Shown: positions 20,501-32,885 of the stretch, piece by piece
How the letters are laid out: the number at the start of each line of letters is the position of its first letter
Numbering within the stretch: position 1 is the stretch's first letter
Assembly: GCA_031002005.1 (NCBI GenBank)
Contig: JARYHS010008074.1
Span: forward strand, 14,020,924-14,084,923
DNA from: Vandiemenella viatica
Lineage: Eukaryota; Arthropoda; Insecta; Orthoptera; Morabidae
DNA: 64,000 bases
Direction: 5' to 3'
Position numbers and translations under genes: made by a program
Notes under the pieces: generated by a model
Database searches by the model: none
What the model was told of the DNA's origin: nothing
Seen by the model: only the letters and a program-made list of their open reading frames with translations

Positions 20501-22327
20501 TTTTTTTTTTTTTTGCTTTTAATTTTGTTTTACAGGGAAAAAATTAAATGGTTCTTAAACGAATTCTTAAAAACAATTGTCTTAAACGATGAAAATTAAT
20601 AAGAAAGTATAAAATACAAAATACGGTGGTTTAAGTCAATTTTCCTTGCTTTATAGAAATTAACATAATGCAAAAAATATTGTAGTAAATTCTGGAACAT
20701 AGATGTTGTGTTATATTCATTTTAGTGATGTCACCTGGAATCAAATTTAACAGCAAGGTTATAATTGAATAAAGTCTATAAAATGGTTACATTTTACTGA
20801 CAACAAAAATGACTGTAACTAGTATTTATTAAAAAACCTAACGAACACACTAGGGTGTATGACTTACACCGGTGTATTTATAACCAAAACTGATATATAG
20901 TGAGATTGCGTAATGTATCTTGAGTTGTAAGAAAGAAGATTTTGAATTGTTTCTTTAGAATCAATTATGTCTTTAGAAATCCTATTCGGAAGTGCTCTAA
21001 AAGTCAGCATGTTGGATACGTTTACAAACACAATGATTAAAGGCTGACTTATACCACTTTGCTACTAAACAAAGCACGTATTTCGTTCATCAGTTGAATT
21101 TCCAGTTCCTCCTGTTGGAAGCTGAATGAAAATCTGACTTGCTTCATATTTTTTACTAACAGATTGAGAGATTGATTTATCTACATATGGTTTCGGTGTC
21201 TTTTTTTTTATTAAAAATGTGACTGACCTACACCATTGTGACTTAAACCCTTCCAAATAGAACCTATCTCCGTGAGATAAAAACTCTTTATTTGAAGCCG
21301 CGGCCAAAGCTCATATTTTCGATTTTTCAGAATTGTTTTTGGTGTTGCACTAATTCGCTATTAATACTGATTTTTTTAAAAAAAATATCTGTGTACAAGA
21401 ATGAAAGAACTAGGGTGAAAACGACGAACAGATGAAATTCTATGAATTTATTAGCCGTTCTAAACTAACTATTGGGTTTAATCTATAGATATAATAAAAC
21501 TATAAACGGGAAAGTCTGCTCATATGAGATATTCTTTAAAAAATGAGTTCGGGTAGTATTAACGCGCTACAGTAAAGAAATGAGCTGTATTTTTTTAATT
21601 TGTGTCTGTCTGAAAATTATTAACAGGATTAAGAAAAATAAATATTTGTCAGATTTTGACCGAGTTTCGCTTATGTACAGTCCGTGGTCCCCGCGAGTAA
21701 AATAAGGCAAGTTTCATTTTGATGTGAATTTGGAAAGCTGAAATATTTAAGACAAAAGTGTCTGCAAATTAGTACCCACTTTTCGTTGCGTGGGTTATCC
21801 CACTCCAGTCGTGGTGGGGGTAGTCTACCAGACCCTCGGCTACCTGGCTCGGCGCGGTGGATTTTGGACTCGCCAAAAATCCAGCAAGGCCTGCCGAGCC
21901 ACGCCAGTCCGTCCGCGCCGCCCCACACACGACGAGTTTTGGATGGGCGCGAGGACATTTGGCCTGATGGCTCGTCCGTGTGTGGCGGCCTTTAACAAGT
22001 TTTTCAGGTGGTGCGAAATCTCATTGTAGCGCCTCAAATGTGCAATCGCTTATTCGCGATTAAGGTGGCCAATAGACATATTGAGGATATCATACATTTT
22101 TTACATCCTATTAAAATTATAAATGTAAATGTTTGTTTTCTTGGATATTTGTTACTGTTTCACGTCGAAACAGCTGGGTAGCTTAGGATAAAATTTGGAA
22201 TAATGTATTTCCTATCTACTTTTACGCAGATGTAAAAATTAGTTTCCGCGGATTTCAATTTCGAATACGTATATGAATGCGTTATGAATACCAATTGAGC
22301 AAAGCCGAGTTCAGAAAACAGTCTTTA
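20501..22327. other. No gene recognised; one GC-rich patch
   Basis: Mostly AT-rich, and the short ORFs are without family resemblance. The patch 21770-22010 is GC-rich, with local palindromes such as GGATTTTTGG/CCAAAAATCC around 21860-21882 and CCACACACGAC near 21920. It could be an old repeat, but I could not find its ends. Confidence 0.55.
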
Positions 22328-23540
22328 CGAGGGTGGTCTGAAAAGTTTCCGACCTAACAAAGATACAAGACTTTTTTTTTTTATTTTTCCTTGTAACTCT
22401 ACACACTTCTCCCAGCGATGCTCCCGTCTCTGTAACGCGTCCAAATAATACTCGGCGTTTTTCTCGGCAAAATAATTGTTCACGAAGGTGATTGCCTCTT
22501 CATTTGACGAAAATCTCTGTCCTCCGAACGCAATATTTAGATGAGGGAACAAAAATAAGTCGCTTGGGGCTAGATCTGGTAGGTAAGGCGGATGGTCAAG
22601 CAGTTCAAACTATAATTCGCGAATTTTCGTCATGGCAACCGCTGAGGTTTTTCTGCAAATGTGGCTGCTTTTCCGCAAGTTCTGCCTTCAGATTGTCAAG
22701 TAATGATGAGTAGTATGCTCCTGTAATGGTTTTTCATTTTTGAAAGTAATCGATTAAAATAACTCCATGACTATCCAAAAAACAGTCGCCAGCACTTTCC
22801 CAGCCGAAAAACCAGTTTTTGCTTTTTTTTGAGCCGGTTCCCCCTTTGACTGTATTTTTGTTTAGGGCGTATAATGGTGTATCCAAGTTTCATCTGCAGT
22901 AATTAATCGGCGCCAAAACTCGGATTTATTGCGCCTAAACTGCGCCAACAGACCGCTGGAAATGTTCATTCGAACACGTTTTTGGTCTAATGTGAGCACA
23001 AGCGGCACCCAACGCGCGGACAGCTTCCTCATACCTAAATTTTGATTTAATATGTAACAAACACGTTCTTTTGAAATGTTCATAACCTCTGCTATCTCTC
23101 TCACTTTAATTCGGCGGTCGTCTAGCACCAACTGGTGACCTTTGGCGATGTTTTCGTCGGTAGTTGCAGTTTTTTGACGTCCTGAACGTTCATCGTCTGC
23201 CAAGCTCTTACAGCCACGTTTAAATTCTGCTGCCCAAAATTTCACTGTGTTAAGTGATGGTGCAGAGTCCCCATACACAGAATCCAACTCATGTTTGATT
23301 TGAGTAGGCGTATTGCCTTTCAAAAACAAATATTTAATGACAGGTCGATACTCGATTTTGTCCATTTTCACAAAAACACTCACATCAACTCACTCAGACT
23401 GTTACATAACAACTACACGTCCAAAATGGCTGAAACTTTGATGAGTAACTGTCAACAGATAAACAACGAAATTCACTAGCCTTTGTTTACGAGTGCTGCC
23501 ATCTTCACGTTGAGGTCGGAAACTTTTCAGACCACCCTCG
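22328..23540 (-). mobile_element. mariner (DD34D) element, degenerate
   Basis: 1213 bp with 28-bp inverted repeats starting CGAGGGTGGTCTGAAAAGTT and TA duplications (22326-22327 and 23541-23542). It carries a broken minus-strand transposase. The inverted repeats are nearly perfect although the gene is dead. Confidence 0.92.
22340..23365 (-). pseudogene. mariner transposase, inactivated
   Basis: ATG at 23365 (the in-frame GTG at 23383 is less likely). The N-terminal half is open to 22862: paired helix-turn-helix regions with YGDSAPSLNTVKFWAAEFKR and WVPLVLTLDQKR, then the first catalytic block TADETWIHHYTP. The second block, normally HHDNAPxH in the family, is reduced to CHDENSR near 22630. 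The third, PPYLPDLAPSDLFLF, lies near 22560. The C-terminal region reads on to 22325 in another frame. Frameshifts and the lost second motif make it non-functional. Confidence 0.9.
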
Positions 23541-23544
23541 TAGA

Positions 23545-25060
23545 TATTAATAGTAACTCATTGCCAGAAATAAAAACAATAAGGCACCTGGATAAGACTC
23601 CATAACTGCAGAACTATGGAAATATGCCTCTGAAGAATCAATAGAAATCTTGCAAAAGTAAATAGAAGAAATTTGGAACGAGAAATTGTACCCGAAGATT
23701 GGAAAATAAATATCTTTGATCCACCCGTTGTACAGAAAAAGGCAGTAGGAAGATTGATAACAACTACAGTGGAATTTCCTTGCATCTGGTAACCTAAAAA
23801 ATTATCTCACTTGCCATCCTGGAGAGATTAGAATCCCAAGTTGGGCACCAAATAGGCGAATACCAAAGGGGCATCAGAAAAAGTCACTCAACAGCGGCAT
23901 ACATTTATAATCTCAAGACCACCGTCAGATACTGTACGCTCAGGTCAAAGCAATGTATGTCAGTGTTTATGGACTTTAAGAAAGCTTACGACTTGATAGT
24001 CCAGGAAGTGCTATTGAACATCTTTAATGAACTTGGAGTTGACCTAAAACCATTGACTGTAATTAGGTCCACACTGACAAACACAAAATGATAGTTAAGT
24101 ATTTAGGATGCCTGTCGGATTCTTTTCGGTCACAAATGACGTCAGGCAAGTTGACGGTCTGTCTCCACTACTTTTTAACTGTGTTCTCGAAAAGGGCATT
24201 CGGACCTGGCAAGCGAAATTGAAAGAAGTTTACTACAACCCATTCCTATCAGATGACTTAGAAACTGTTAGGATCCAAAGTGATTTGCTGAAGGAAATTA
24301 CTGATCAAACCGGATTACAGATATCTTTTGCGTAAACGGAGTTAATTACTAACATTAAAGATGCGCTACCAAAACTTCAAACCAAAAACGGAGAGATTAA
24401 TCGAGTGGAAAATTTAAGTATCTGGGTGAGATCATTATGAAAAATGGATTGGACAAATAAACTATTCGGGAAAGGATTCGCAAACTGGAAATAGCCTAGC
24501 AAACTTCGCGAGAGGTCTACAACAAAAAAATGTCTTTCACAAAATAATAAGATACGTCATTATGAAACCAATAGTTTTGCATGCATCCGAAACCTTGTTC
24601 CCGAATGCCGATGACTCTTGGGAGTATTGGAGAAAAATTATTATAGGAATTCTGGATTCCAACTTCAAGAATGGCGTCCATCAAAAGAGATCCAACAAAG
24701 AAGTCTACTGCAAAAAATAGAAAATCACCGAAACAATCCGCATAAGACGGGCACGACTCTGTGGCCACCTAAAACGAATGGAGGAGAATAACAAAAAAAG
24801 ATCTTTAATTTATTTGATTCAAAACCCAAGTGAATTGCTCTGGTTCGTAAATATTAAAGAAGACCTTCATTTGATGGGACTAGAACCAGAAGATGTTTTC
24901 AATAGAGATCTTTTTCTGAAGACGTTGATGACTAATTGAACAAGCCGACACGAACACATCAAAAGAAGACGCGTTACACCCTGGACAGGGGAGCGCAAAC
25001 AGGCGCACTTAAAACGAATGAAGGAGTGAAGAAGATGAAACTCGCTGCCAAATGTGCAAA
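23545..25060 (+). pseudogene. RTE-like or related LINE reverse transcriptase fossil
   Basis: Heavily mutated plus-strand RT. Recognisable stretches include LERLESQVGHQIGEYQRGIR, VFMDFKKAYD (motif A), the LCGHLKRMEE block near the C-terminus, and MKPIVLHASETL-type sequence. These phrases resemble RTE-type endonuclease-RT proteins. Many stops are present. The 5' end is cut at or near the mariner element, and the 3' end is not clear. Confidence 0.6.
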
Positions 25061-26835
25061 GGCTTAACTTGGTCCTAGTTGGCCTTAGCGAATATGTATA
25101 TGATAACTCGAACTTCAGAAAGAGTAGTATAGGATAGCAATGGTATGAATGAGAAACAACAACTATAAAAAAGAACATTAAATGTTTAAAAAGGTTTATT
25201 TACGCTACTATGGGGTACTCAATGATCACATCACGTGTACGTCAAATTTACATAGTTTTTAGTAAAAATGTTAAAAAACAAACAACTGAGGAAATAAAAT
25301 CTCAACTAAAAGGCCTAGATTGCCAACTTCCTCGTTTTTGCCCTTTGGAAATAATATCTTCTATAGATAAAATTGCAAGATCTAAAAGTNNNNNNNNNNN
25401 NNNNNNNNNNNNNNNNNNNNNNNNNNNNNNNNNNNNNNNNNNNNNNNNNNNNNNNNNNNNNNNNNNNNNNNNNNNNNNNNNNNNNNNNNNNNNNNNNNNN
25501 NNNNNNNNNNNNNNNNNNNNNNNNNNNNNNNNNNNNNNNNNNNNNNNNNNNNNNNNNNNNNNNNNNNNNNNNNNNNNNNNNNNNNNNNNNNNNNNNNNNN
25601 NNNNNNNNNNNNNNNNNNNNNNNNNNNNNNNNNNNNNNNNNNNNNNNNNNNNNNNNNNNNNNNNNNNNNNNNNNNNNNNNNNNNNNNNNNNNNNNNNNNN
25701 NNNNNNNNNNNNNNNNNNNNNNNNNNNNNNNNNNNNNNNNNNNNNNNNNNNNNNNNNNNNNNNNNNNNNNNNNNNNNNNNNNNNNNNNNNNNNNNNNNNN
25801 NNNNNNNNNNNNNNNNNNNNNNNNNNNNNNNNNNNNNNNNNNNNNNNNNNNNNNNNNNNNNNNNNNNNNNNNNNNNNNNNNNNNNNNNNNNNNNNNNNNN
25901 NNNNNNNNNNNNNNNNNNNNNNNNNNNNNNNNNNNNNNNNNNNNNNNNNNNNNNNNNNNNNNNNNNNNNNNNNNNNNNNNNNNNNNNNNNNNNNNNNNNN
26001 NNNNNNNNNNNNNNNNNNNNNNNNNNNNNNNNNNNNNNNNNNNNNNNNNNNNNNNNNNNNNNNNNNNNNNNNNNNNNNNNNNNNNNNNNNNNNNNNNNNN
26101 NNNNNNNNNNNNNNNNNNNNNNNNNNNNNNNNNNNNNNNNNNNNNNNNNNNNNNNNNNNNNNNNNNNNNNNNNNNNNNNNNNNNNNNNNNNNNNNNNNNN
26201 NNNNNNNNNNNNNNNNNNNNNNNNNNNNNNNNNNNNNNNNNNNNNNNNNNNNNNNNNNNNNNNNNNNNNNNNNNNNNNNNNNNNNNNNNNNNNNNNNNNN
26301 NNNNNNNNNNNNNNNNNNNNNNNNNNNNNNNNNNNNNNNNNNNNNNNNNNNNNNNNNNNNNNNNNNNNNNNNNNNNNNNNNNNNNNNNNTAAAATAATTA
26401 TTGCAGGGAAAACATTTATTAATTTCATGTGGAAGTAATTCCTGGCGCCCAGCTCTGAATGCAAGTTTTTTAGCGGACGTTTAGAGCTCTCACCAATAAA
26501 TGGTGCAAGGTGTAGTTTGGTAATTTTCGTACCTGGTACACTACAAGTCCACCCATCAGGTTCGAAAAGTCACTTGCCGGTTTGTAACCAATTAAACACT
26601 TACGAACTTTGACTTCGTCTTCATTAGTGTTAACAAAAGCATATTAAAGATAATTGTTCGACGTGACTGACAACAAGAGCTCAATTCAGTATGATGGAAA
26701 AGTATTTAGATGACTTAACCATAGTCAATATTTTTAGAACTACAATCGTTTTGAACACATTTTCCAAAATAACATACATTAGTTTCCTTAATTAGCAATA
26801 CGGTGGAGTGGCCACCCCTGATATAGATAATAATT
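25061..26835. other. No gene recognised; contains a 1000-N gap
   Basis: 25390-26389 is N. The flanks (25061-25389 and 26390-26835) hold no recognised gene. The short ORF at 25210-25389 has no family I can name. The gap has the same length as the other two and is not a measured distance. Confidence 0.7.
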
Positions 26836-27463
26836 TTTGTTCTGATTACAGATGAACGAAACATTTATGAAATAAATGAGCATAAGTTCCTTGGAATATA
26901 CGTGGATAAGTTTCTAAATTGGAAAACTCATGTTGATTTTGCTTGTAAAAAAAGTAAGTAAGGGAATCTTTCTAATGAATCAGTTGTCTAAGGTTGTGGA
27001 TAGAAGTGTTTTAAAAATAGCATACTATGGAATAATCTTCCCACATATTTCTGTATGGAATTGAAGTTTGGGGATCTTGTTGCCATTTCTACATGAATAT
27101 ATTGGTTACTGATTAGATGCAATCCACAATTTAATAACACTAATAGTGAAATTCATAAAATGACACTCGATTCAAAACTAATTTACATATCAAAAGATAT
27201 AACTCCAAGGCAACAGATAAAAGTGCATTTGAAATGGGAGCAAGACAATGTAATAAGCTAGCAACACATTTAAAGTCATTCAGTGGAAATGAATTTAAAA
27301 CTGAAGTAAAACATTATCTATGTAATAAGGCTTTATATTATTTTAATGAGTTGTGAACTGTATGTTATAGCATTTCTGTATTGAATTATTGTAACTTAAT
27401 GTTAATTTACTTACTCAAAGTTCCTGGCCTTGGTATGGAATTCATTTATATTGAATTTTATTA
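26836..27463 (+). mobile_element. Jockey/CR1-type LINE RT C-terminus and 3' region (left part)
   Basis: Plus-strand peptides KFLGIYVDKFLNWKTHVDF and SVLKIAYYGIIFPHISVW are the region after the RT palm in jockey- and CR1-type elements. Multiple stops follow. It is interrupted at the TA 27462-27463 by the pogo-type element and ends at about 30690. Confidence 0.65.
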
Positions 27464-27895
27464 GGGGAGACCGGGGGAAAATCGACACCCCGGGCAATAC
27501 CGACACTGTGAAATTTGGCAACGTGTTGCACTTCATGTGTTACTGGTAGGTGTCGTCACGTAGCGGAAGTCAAGACAACTAATACCCAGTAAGCTAGTTG
27601 TTGTCAAGTTATTTATTGTTGATGTGCTGTGAAAAACGTATTTTCTTGAATTTTGATCTAAATTCTGACCCATAAGCAATTAAAAGTAAGTCTCTCAACA
27701 ATTATTCGATTGTTCTAACTGGTAAAGTCTTTAGAAATAATACAATTTAGCGAACATTTTAGTGTATTCTTTGTTGGCTATTTGTGAACAGGTTAGCTTC
27801 GGGGACATTTTATGTTTTGTATTGTTCACCCGGGGTAAAGTCGACATCTCTCTGTGGGGAAATACCAACATGGTGTCGGTATTTCCCCATCTCCG
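27464..27895. repeat. Left subterminal motif cluster of the pogo-type element
   Basis: Related motifs are GGGGGAAAATCGACACC (27473), CCCGGGCAATACCGACA (27487), CCCGGGGTAAAGTCGACA (27829), GTGGGGAAATACCAACATGG (27855) and GGTGTCGGTATTTCCCC (27875). The last two form an inverted pair. These are likely transposase-binding or silencing-related sites (inferred). Confidence 0.6.
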
Positions 27896-27951
27896 TATAT
27901 TTTTAAATGGTGTTTTTAGTCCCCTAAATGTTGGTTATTTTCCTATTTTAG
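27686..27951 (+). promoter_or_regulatory. Possible 5' UTR intron of the pogo transposase
   Basis: A consensus donor, AAAA|GTAAGT at 27686, and an acceptor, TTTTCCTATTTTAG at 27951, sit immediately before the transposase ATG. This suggests a leader intron of about 266 bp that carries two of the subterminal motifs. Only the splice signals support it. Confidence 0.4.
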
Positions 27952-29433
27952 ATGCCGAGATCCAGAAAACGAACTACAGAGAGAGGTAAATGGACCGAAG
28001 AAACGTTAAAACGAGCTTTTGAGCTAGTTCAAAGTGGTAGATCAATTAAGAGTGTAGAGGCGGAGTTAAATATTCCAAGAATTACATTACATGACCGTTT
28101 GAAGTCAAATTCTACTGATAAACCAGCCTTGGGTAGAAAATCAATTTTCACACCTGATCAAGAAACAATTTTAACAAATCATATTAAACAATCAGCTAAT
28201 ACATTCTATGGAATTACTTTAACTGAACTGCGACGACTTGCCTACGAATTAGCTGAAAAATTGAAAATCAAACATAATTTTAATAAAGACAAGAAAATGG
28301 CTGGAGAGGACTGGGTATCAGGTTTCAAGAAAATAAACCCAAGCATAAGTTTGAGAAAACCCTCCGCAACAAGTCATAATAGGATTCTTGCCTTCAACAA
28401 GTGTGAAGTCAATATATTTTTTTCTAACTTGGATGCGGTCTATAAAAAACAACATTTCCCTGCTACCAGAGTATATAACATGGATGAGACTGGAATTTCG
28501 ACTGTACAGAAACCTGCAAAAATATTAGCTCCAAAGGGTCAAAAACAGGTGGGCTCTGTGACAAGCTGGGAAAGAGGCAGAAATATTACAGTAGTCTGTG
28601 CTGTCAGTGCTTCTGGAACATATGTGCCTCCTATGTTTATATTTCCACGCAAACGAATGTCTCCTCTCTTAGAAAGAGATGGACCAGCAGGTGCCATTTA
28701 CAGATGTTCACATAACGGCTGGTCGAATGAAGAATTGTTCAAAGATTGGCTCCAACATTTCAAAGATAGTACCAAACCTAGCGAGGAGGATCCAGTGCTG
28801 TTGATCTTGGATAACCACGGTAGCCACATCACTTTAGAGAGCTTCGAATTCTGCAGGGCCAATCATATCAAAGTTGTATCCATACCCCCACATACATCAC
28901 ACAGGTTACAGCCTCTGGATCTAACTGTTTATGGTGCACTTAAAAAGGCATTTAACAGTGAATGTGACAGATTCTTAAGGGTCAACCGATTGCAGAAGAT
29001 AACAGTTTATGATATAGCATCTATTTTTAATGTAGCTTACATGAAGGTAGCAACGATGGACAAAGGAGTTTCAGGCTTCAGAGCAGCAGGAATTCTACCG
29101 TTCAATCCTGAAAAATTCACTGAGGTTGACTTCATTCCTGAAGCAGATATTCAAACTCCAGTGATTCAAGACAATGCTAGTGAATTAACAACCGAGGAAA
29201 TATATCAACAAGATGAGGATAAAGCTGTCAATGAAGAGCCTGTGAAGAACAATACAGAAACAATTGACTCTCATCCCAATTTGAATTTGACTGGCGTGTA
29301 TGAAGATCCAGTACCTGGAGGATCAGGGTTCACTGCTGGAGGTGAATTGAAATCTAAACCCAAGAAAAGAAAACCAGCCTCAGCGAAAATCATAAGGAAA
29401 ATACAGCTGAGTTTGAGGGAAAACTTAAATTAA
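27952..29433 (+). CDS. pogo/Tigger-type transposase, DDE core
   Basis: 493-aa open frame from the ATG at 27952. Residues about 11-50 form a psq-type helix-turn-helix, and about 61-130 a CENP-B-type DNA-binding domain ending GEDWVSGF. The DDE_1 core has YNMDETG (D178), [10 protein letters not shown] (D287) and [10 protein letters not shown] (D323), with 35 residues between the last two Asp. The catalytic core is intact. The full family protein normally continues into a zinc-finger tail; here that tail is in the next frame (29434-29975), so a small indel near 29395-29430 removes the PHD finger. Whether the truncated protein works is unknown. Confidence 0.9.
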   Translation: MPRSRKRTTERGKWTEETLKRAFELVQSGRSIKSVEAELNIPRITLHDRLKSNSTDKPALGRKSIFTPDQETILTNHIKQSANTFYGITLTELRRLAYELAEKLKIKHNFNKDKKMAGEDWVSGFKKINPSISLRKPSATSHNRILAFNKCEVNIFFSNLDAVYKKQHFPATRVYNMDETGISTVQKPAKILAPKGQKQVGSVTSWERGRNITVVCAVSASGTYVPPMFIFPRKRMSPLLERDGPAGAIYRCSHNGWSNEELFKDWLQHFKDSTKPSEEDPVLLILDNHGSHITLESFEFCRANHIKVVSIPPHTSHRLQPLDLTVYGALKKAFNSECDRFLRVNRLQKITVYDIASIFNVAYMKVATMDKGVSGFRAAGILPFNPEKFTEVDFIPEADIQTPVIQDNASELTTEEIYQQDEDKAVNEEPVKNNTETIDSHPNLNLTGVYEDPVPGGSGFTAGGELKSKPKKRKPASAKIIRKIQLSLRENLN

Positions 29434-29975
29434 TTTCTCCCCTGCATTTGTATCGCAATCAAGCTGGATCAACGCCGAACGACGTAAAAAAGAAGCACTC
29501 TACAATTCTTACCGCAACTCCAATGAAAGCTGCACTTTTGGAAGTTAAGAAAAAAAAGAAGGAAAAGGAGGTGAAAGCCAAGGTTAAATTAGAAAAACTG
29601 TTATACAATCAAACAGGAGACATAACTAAAATTTTGTTGAAAGATGGAAAGAAAGAAATATGCAAAATTCATGGAAAAAGTAAGACAACCACAAAATCAG
29701 CAAAAATAAAGAAAACATGCCGCAGGCAAATATCTTTTGAGGAAACTTCTTCAGAAGAGGACATAGATGAGTCAGTGTTATGTGGTGATGATGATGATTG
29801 TGATGACGTCGTTGATATGTTTACAGACGACACGGAGACCTGTTTAGTTTGTGGTGAATTTGGTAGTTCTGAGCTCTGGTTTAGATGTGTGTTTTGTGGC
29901 AAGTGGGCTCATGCTGATTGTAGTGGTAGCGATACAGCAGAAAATTATATTTGTGATTTTTGCATGACGAAATAG
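29434..29975 (+). pseudogene. Frameshifted C-terminal PHD finger of the pogo transposase
   Basis: Continues the transposase in another frame: a Lys-rich linker, an acidic patch (SSEEDIDESV, then DDDDCDDVVD) and a C4HC3-type finger with CLVCGEFG, RCVFCGKWAHADC and YICDFC. PHD-like tails of this kind occur in related arthropod transposases and could bind chromatin. A one-base indel just upstream of 29434 accounts for the break. The degraded copies at 34690-36890 and 61710-61733 end with the same CDFC block. Confidence 0.8.
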
Positions 29976-30342
29976 ACAAATTTTAATGCCGAGGGACTAT
30001 GTTACTTGAATTTTTTTTTAAATTGCTTTTTTACATATTGTTTACTAATTGTTTATATTCATATTAATTGATCTGATTACATATGATCTAGTATTAGTTT
30101 AGGGGTTGGCTCAATGTTTAAGATTTTAAGCTTCGTTTGTTTTACTACCTATTTTAAAAAAATTTCCTTCAAGAAAAAAACACGTACTAAACTCAAAATT
30201 TACTTTTGAATAAACCTAGGTCCACATTGCTGAATTGTCGTTTCCATTAGATCTAAACATTGTGTAATTGTCTGAATAATTTGATATGAATAAAGAATTT
30301 CTAATTTCTTCGTGATTCAGCTTATCACTTCCCAATAATCAA

Positions 30343-30591
30343 ACCATGTCGGTATTACCCAGTAGGCATGTCGGTATTTCCCGGGTACCCGGGGGAATAC
30401 CGACAGTTGGTAGCATTCACATAAATTTTTTTAAAAAAATACTTCGCTTATATTTTAACTAAAGTACATTATCCAATCGATGGGAAAAGGTTCAAGGTAT
30501 TTTTATATCCTATCACGAATTTCAAAAAAGTTAAAGTAAAAAATACAAAATGGAAAATGTCTTAAGGTGTCGCCATTCCCCCGGTCTCCCC
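30343..30591. repeat. Right subterminal motif cluster and end of the pogo-type element
   Basis: Contains GTCGGTATTACCC (about 30349), GTCGGTATTTCCCGGGTACC (about 30369) and CCCGGGGGAATACCGACA (about 30388). The latter two form a palindromic arrangement around CGGGTACCCG. The terminal inverted repeat CCCCCGGTCTCCCC ends at 30591. Confidence 0.65.
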
Positions 30592-30593
30592 TA

Positions 30594-30690
30594 TAGTATA
30601 AGGTATTCTTGTTGTGTAAGATGTATTGATCCTTGCTAGAAACTTGTGTACACAAGTATATTGGCAATAAACAATAAACATAAAAAGCAA
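30594..30690 (+). mobile_element. Jockey/CR1-type LINE 3' end (right part)
   Basis: Resumes after the pogo-type insertion. It ends with AATAAACAATAAACAT-type sequence, resembling a polyadenylation region or 3' tail. Confidence 0.45.
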
Positions 30691-30699
30691 TTGATGACT

Positions 30700-32885
30700 G
30701 GCTTGGTGAAAATAGTGCGTTGTCAAATCAACAGCGAAATCAATACCATGAAATAGCTGTTGAAACTGGAAAACAAATTTATCAACGTTTCACAAATCTG
30801 AACTTGATATTATTAATCAAATTAGTAGTCAAAAAATGACACGAGTCAATAAAAACAGGAAATGGTTAAGACCAATTGTTAAAACTTTAATTTTTTGTGG
30901 ACGTTAGAATATATCGCTACGTGGCCATCGTGACGATGGCAAATTTTTTGATACGAAATCAAGTGACGACAGCATGGTAGCTGATGAAGGAAATTTTAGA
31001 ACACTGTTAAAATTCCATGTAGAATCTGGTGACAAAGCATTGTAGCATTATTAGAGACTTCTAAGCCTGATACTGTGCAAAATGAGATGATTGATGTTTG
31101 CAAGAAAAACATTCAGGTAAGTGTTTTACAGAATGTGAAGGCAGCTAAATACTTTTCAATTTTATTCGATGAAACAACAGACGTATCACGAATCTCACAG
31201 CTGAGCCTTTCATTTAGATACCTTCACAATGGTATTATAAAATAAGATTTTGTGACTTTCTGTGATGCTCACAATGCACTTAGATGTGACGACAATTATA
31301 CAGGCGAAACGGAGCGTCGGTTGACAGGTGTAGCACTAGCGAACATAGTTGAAAGCCTCTGTCTCAAATTTGATATAGATTTAACATGGTGTGTGGGTAT
31401 TGGGACAGAGAGCTGCTCGGTAATGGCTTCAGATACAAAGGAAGCTGTAAAAGAGTTATCAAAAAAAAGCTTTACATGCCAAATGTTCCCCTACATCAAT
31501 CATGTTCTTAATAACTCGTTAGCTACGTCATCCAAAGCCATTTCTTGCCGCAATACCTCTGGCACAATGAGAAAAGTTGTAGCATTTGCCAATGCTTCCG
31601 CTAAGAGGCATCAAATTTTTCAGAAAGAACTTGGAGTTGTAATGAAAGGCATCTGTGAAACGCGTTGGGTTGAGAGCCATGATGGTCATCTACAATTTCG
31701 AGGAGACAATTTAGTGAAAATTTGTGGCGCTCTGGAAAAGATTTCTACCTGGCAAGACAACGAAACTGCTAATGGCGCGTATTGTTTATTGCAAACATTA
31801 TGCAGTTCCGACTTTATATATCATCTATCTGCTTGAGTGATGTTTTAGGTAGGTACATAAACATTTTATTTATTATTCTTAAGCTTGTCCTAATGCATGA
31901 ATGCAAAAATTTAATAAGCTATTTCATCAATAACTTTTAAAGATTTCAACAAAGGCAAAATAGCATTTATATCTCATCAAGACCCAAAATATAGTTTAAA
32001 TATAACATTTTTTATTTTTCAGGTACAACTGTATTCTTGAGCAGAGTGTCGTAAACGAGCTCAATTGATTTGACGCTATATACGATACAATGAGTGTTCA
32101 GCAACAAAAAAGGAAAGAGACGCACGCAGTTTTCAGACAACTTTTTGAAGAGGCAAAAGAATTAGCCAAGAAACTTGATGTAGAAATTAAATGCCCCAGA
32201 ATAGTTTCGAGACAAATACACAGAGCGAATAACCAACCTCCTCAATCTGCTGAGGGGTATTTCCGCAATCCCACTTTTAGAGTCTGTAATAAATGACCCA
32301 CAAGACCGTCTGTCTCCAGAAATACTTAATTTATTCCAGGTAGGCGTCTTCATTCTGAAGGTCAATTATACCTGCACTAATGAAGGTAGTGAAACTGTAT
32401 GACAGCTCGCATTCAGCTTTAAACAGCTAATAGACAACACTCCATTATCAGTCATTAGAAATGAATATCGGCTGTGGATAGTAAAATGGCAACGGAATCA
32501 GAATATTCCGCAGTCGATTTCTGATCTAATAGAACATTGTGATGCTGAAATGTATCCCAATGTAATTTTTTTTTTATGTATTCTTACTACACTACCCGTC
32601 AGTATAGAGACTCTCAAGACATGGCTTAGAGCGTCAATGGCAGAAGACCGCCTAAATGGACTCGCACTTCTGCACGTTCACGAAAACATGCCCATTCAAA
32701 TGGAGGAAGTCATTACACGATTTGCAAGAAGGAAAAAGAGAAAAATTGAGTTTGTTATTTAATTAAAATTATTTTGACGTAATAAAATAAATGACTATTT
32801 TTTGTTAATGTATATTATTGTAATTTTGAATCCTCGACTATCAAACCGCCCCCCCCCCCCGATTCGAAAGTTGGATCCGCCCCTG
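30700..32885 (+). pseudogene. hAT-type transposase (DUF4371/ZMYM-like), dead, with right end
   Basis: Plus-strand remains of a hAT-family protein: LIFCGRQNIPLRGHRDDGKF-type sequence (about 30890), FSILFDETTDVSRISQLSL (about 31165) and the long open block 31252-31836 with CETRWVESHD. The C-terminal dimerisation block (32550-32760) has RLNGLALLHVH, but the usual SASAERSFS part is missing. Stops and a possible intron (31849-32022, gtaggt...tttcag) break it. The right inverted repeat GGATCCGCCCCTG ends at 32885. The left end was not found. Confidence 0.75.

Larger units (their letters stand above)
27464..30591 (+). mobile_element. pogo/Tigger-type DNA transposon with PHD finger gene
   Basis: 3128 bp, with TA duplication (27462-27463 and 30592-30593) and inverted ends starting GGGGAGACCGGGGGAA. 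The transposase gene lies between. Several copies of a terminal-like motif (GGGGAATACCGACA and its reverse) occur inside both ends. It inserted into a LINE 3' region. Confidence 0.9.
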
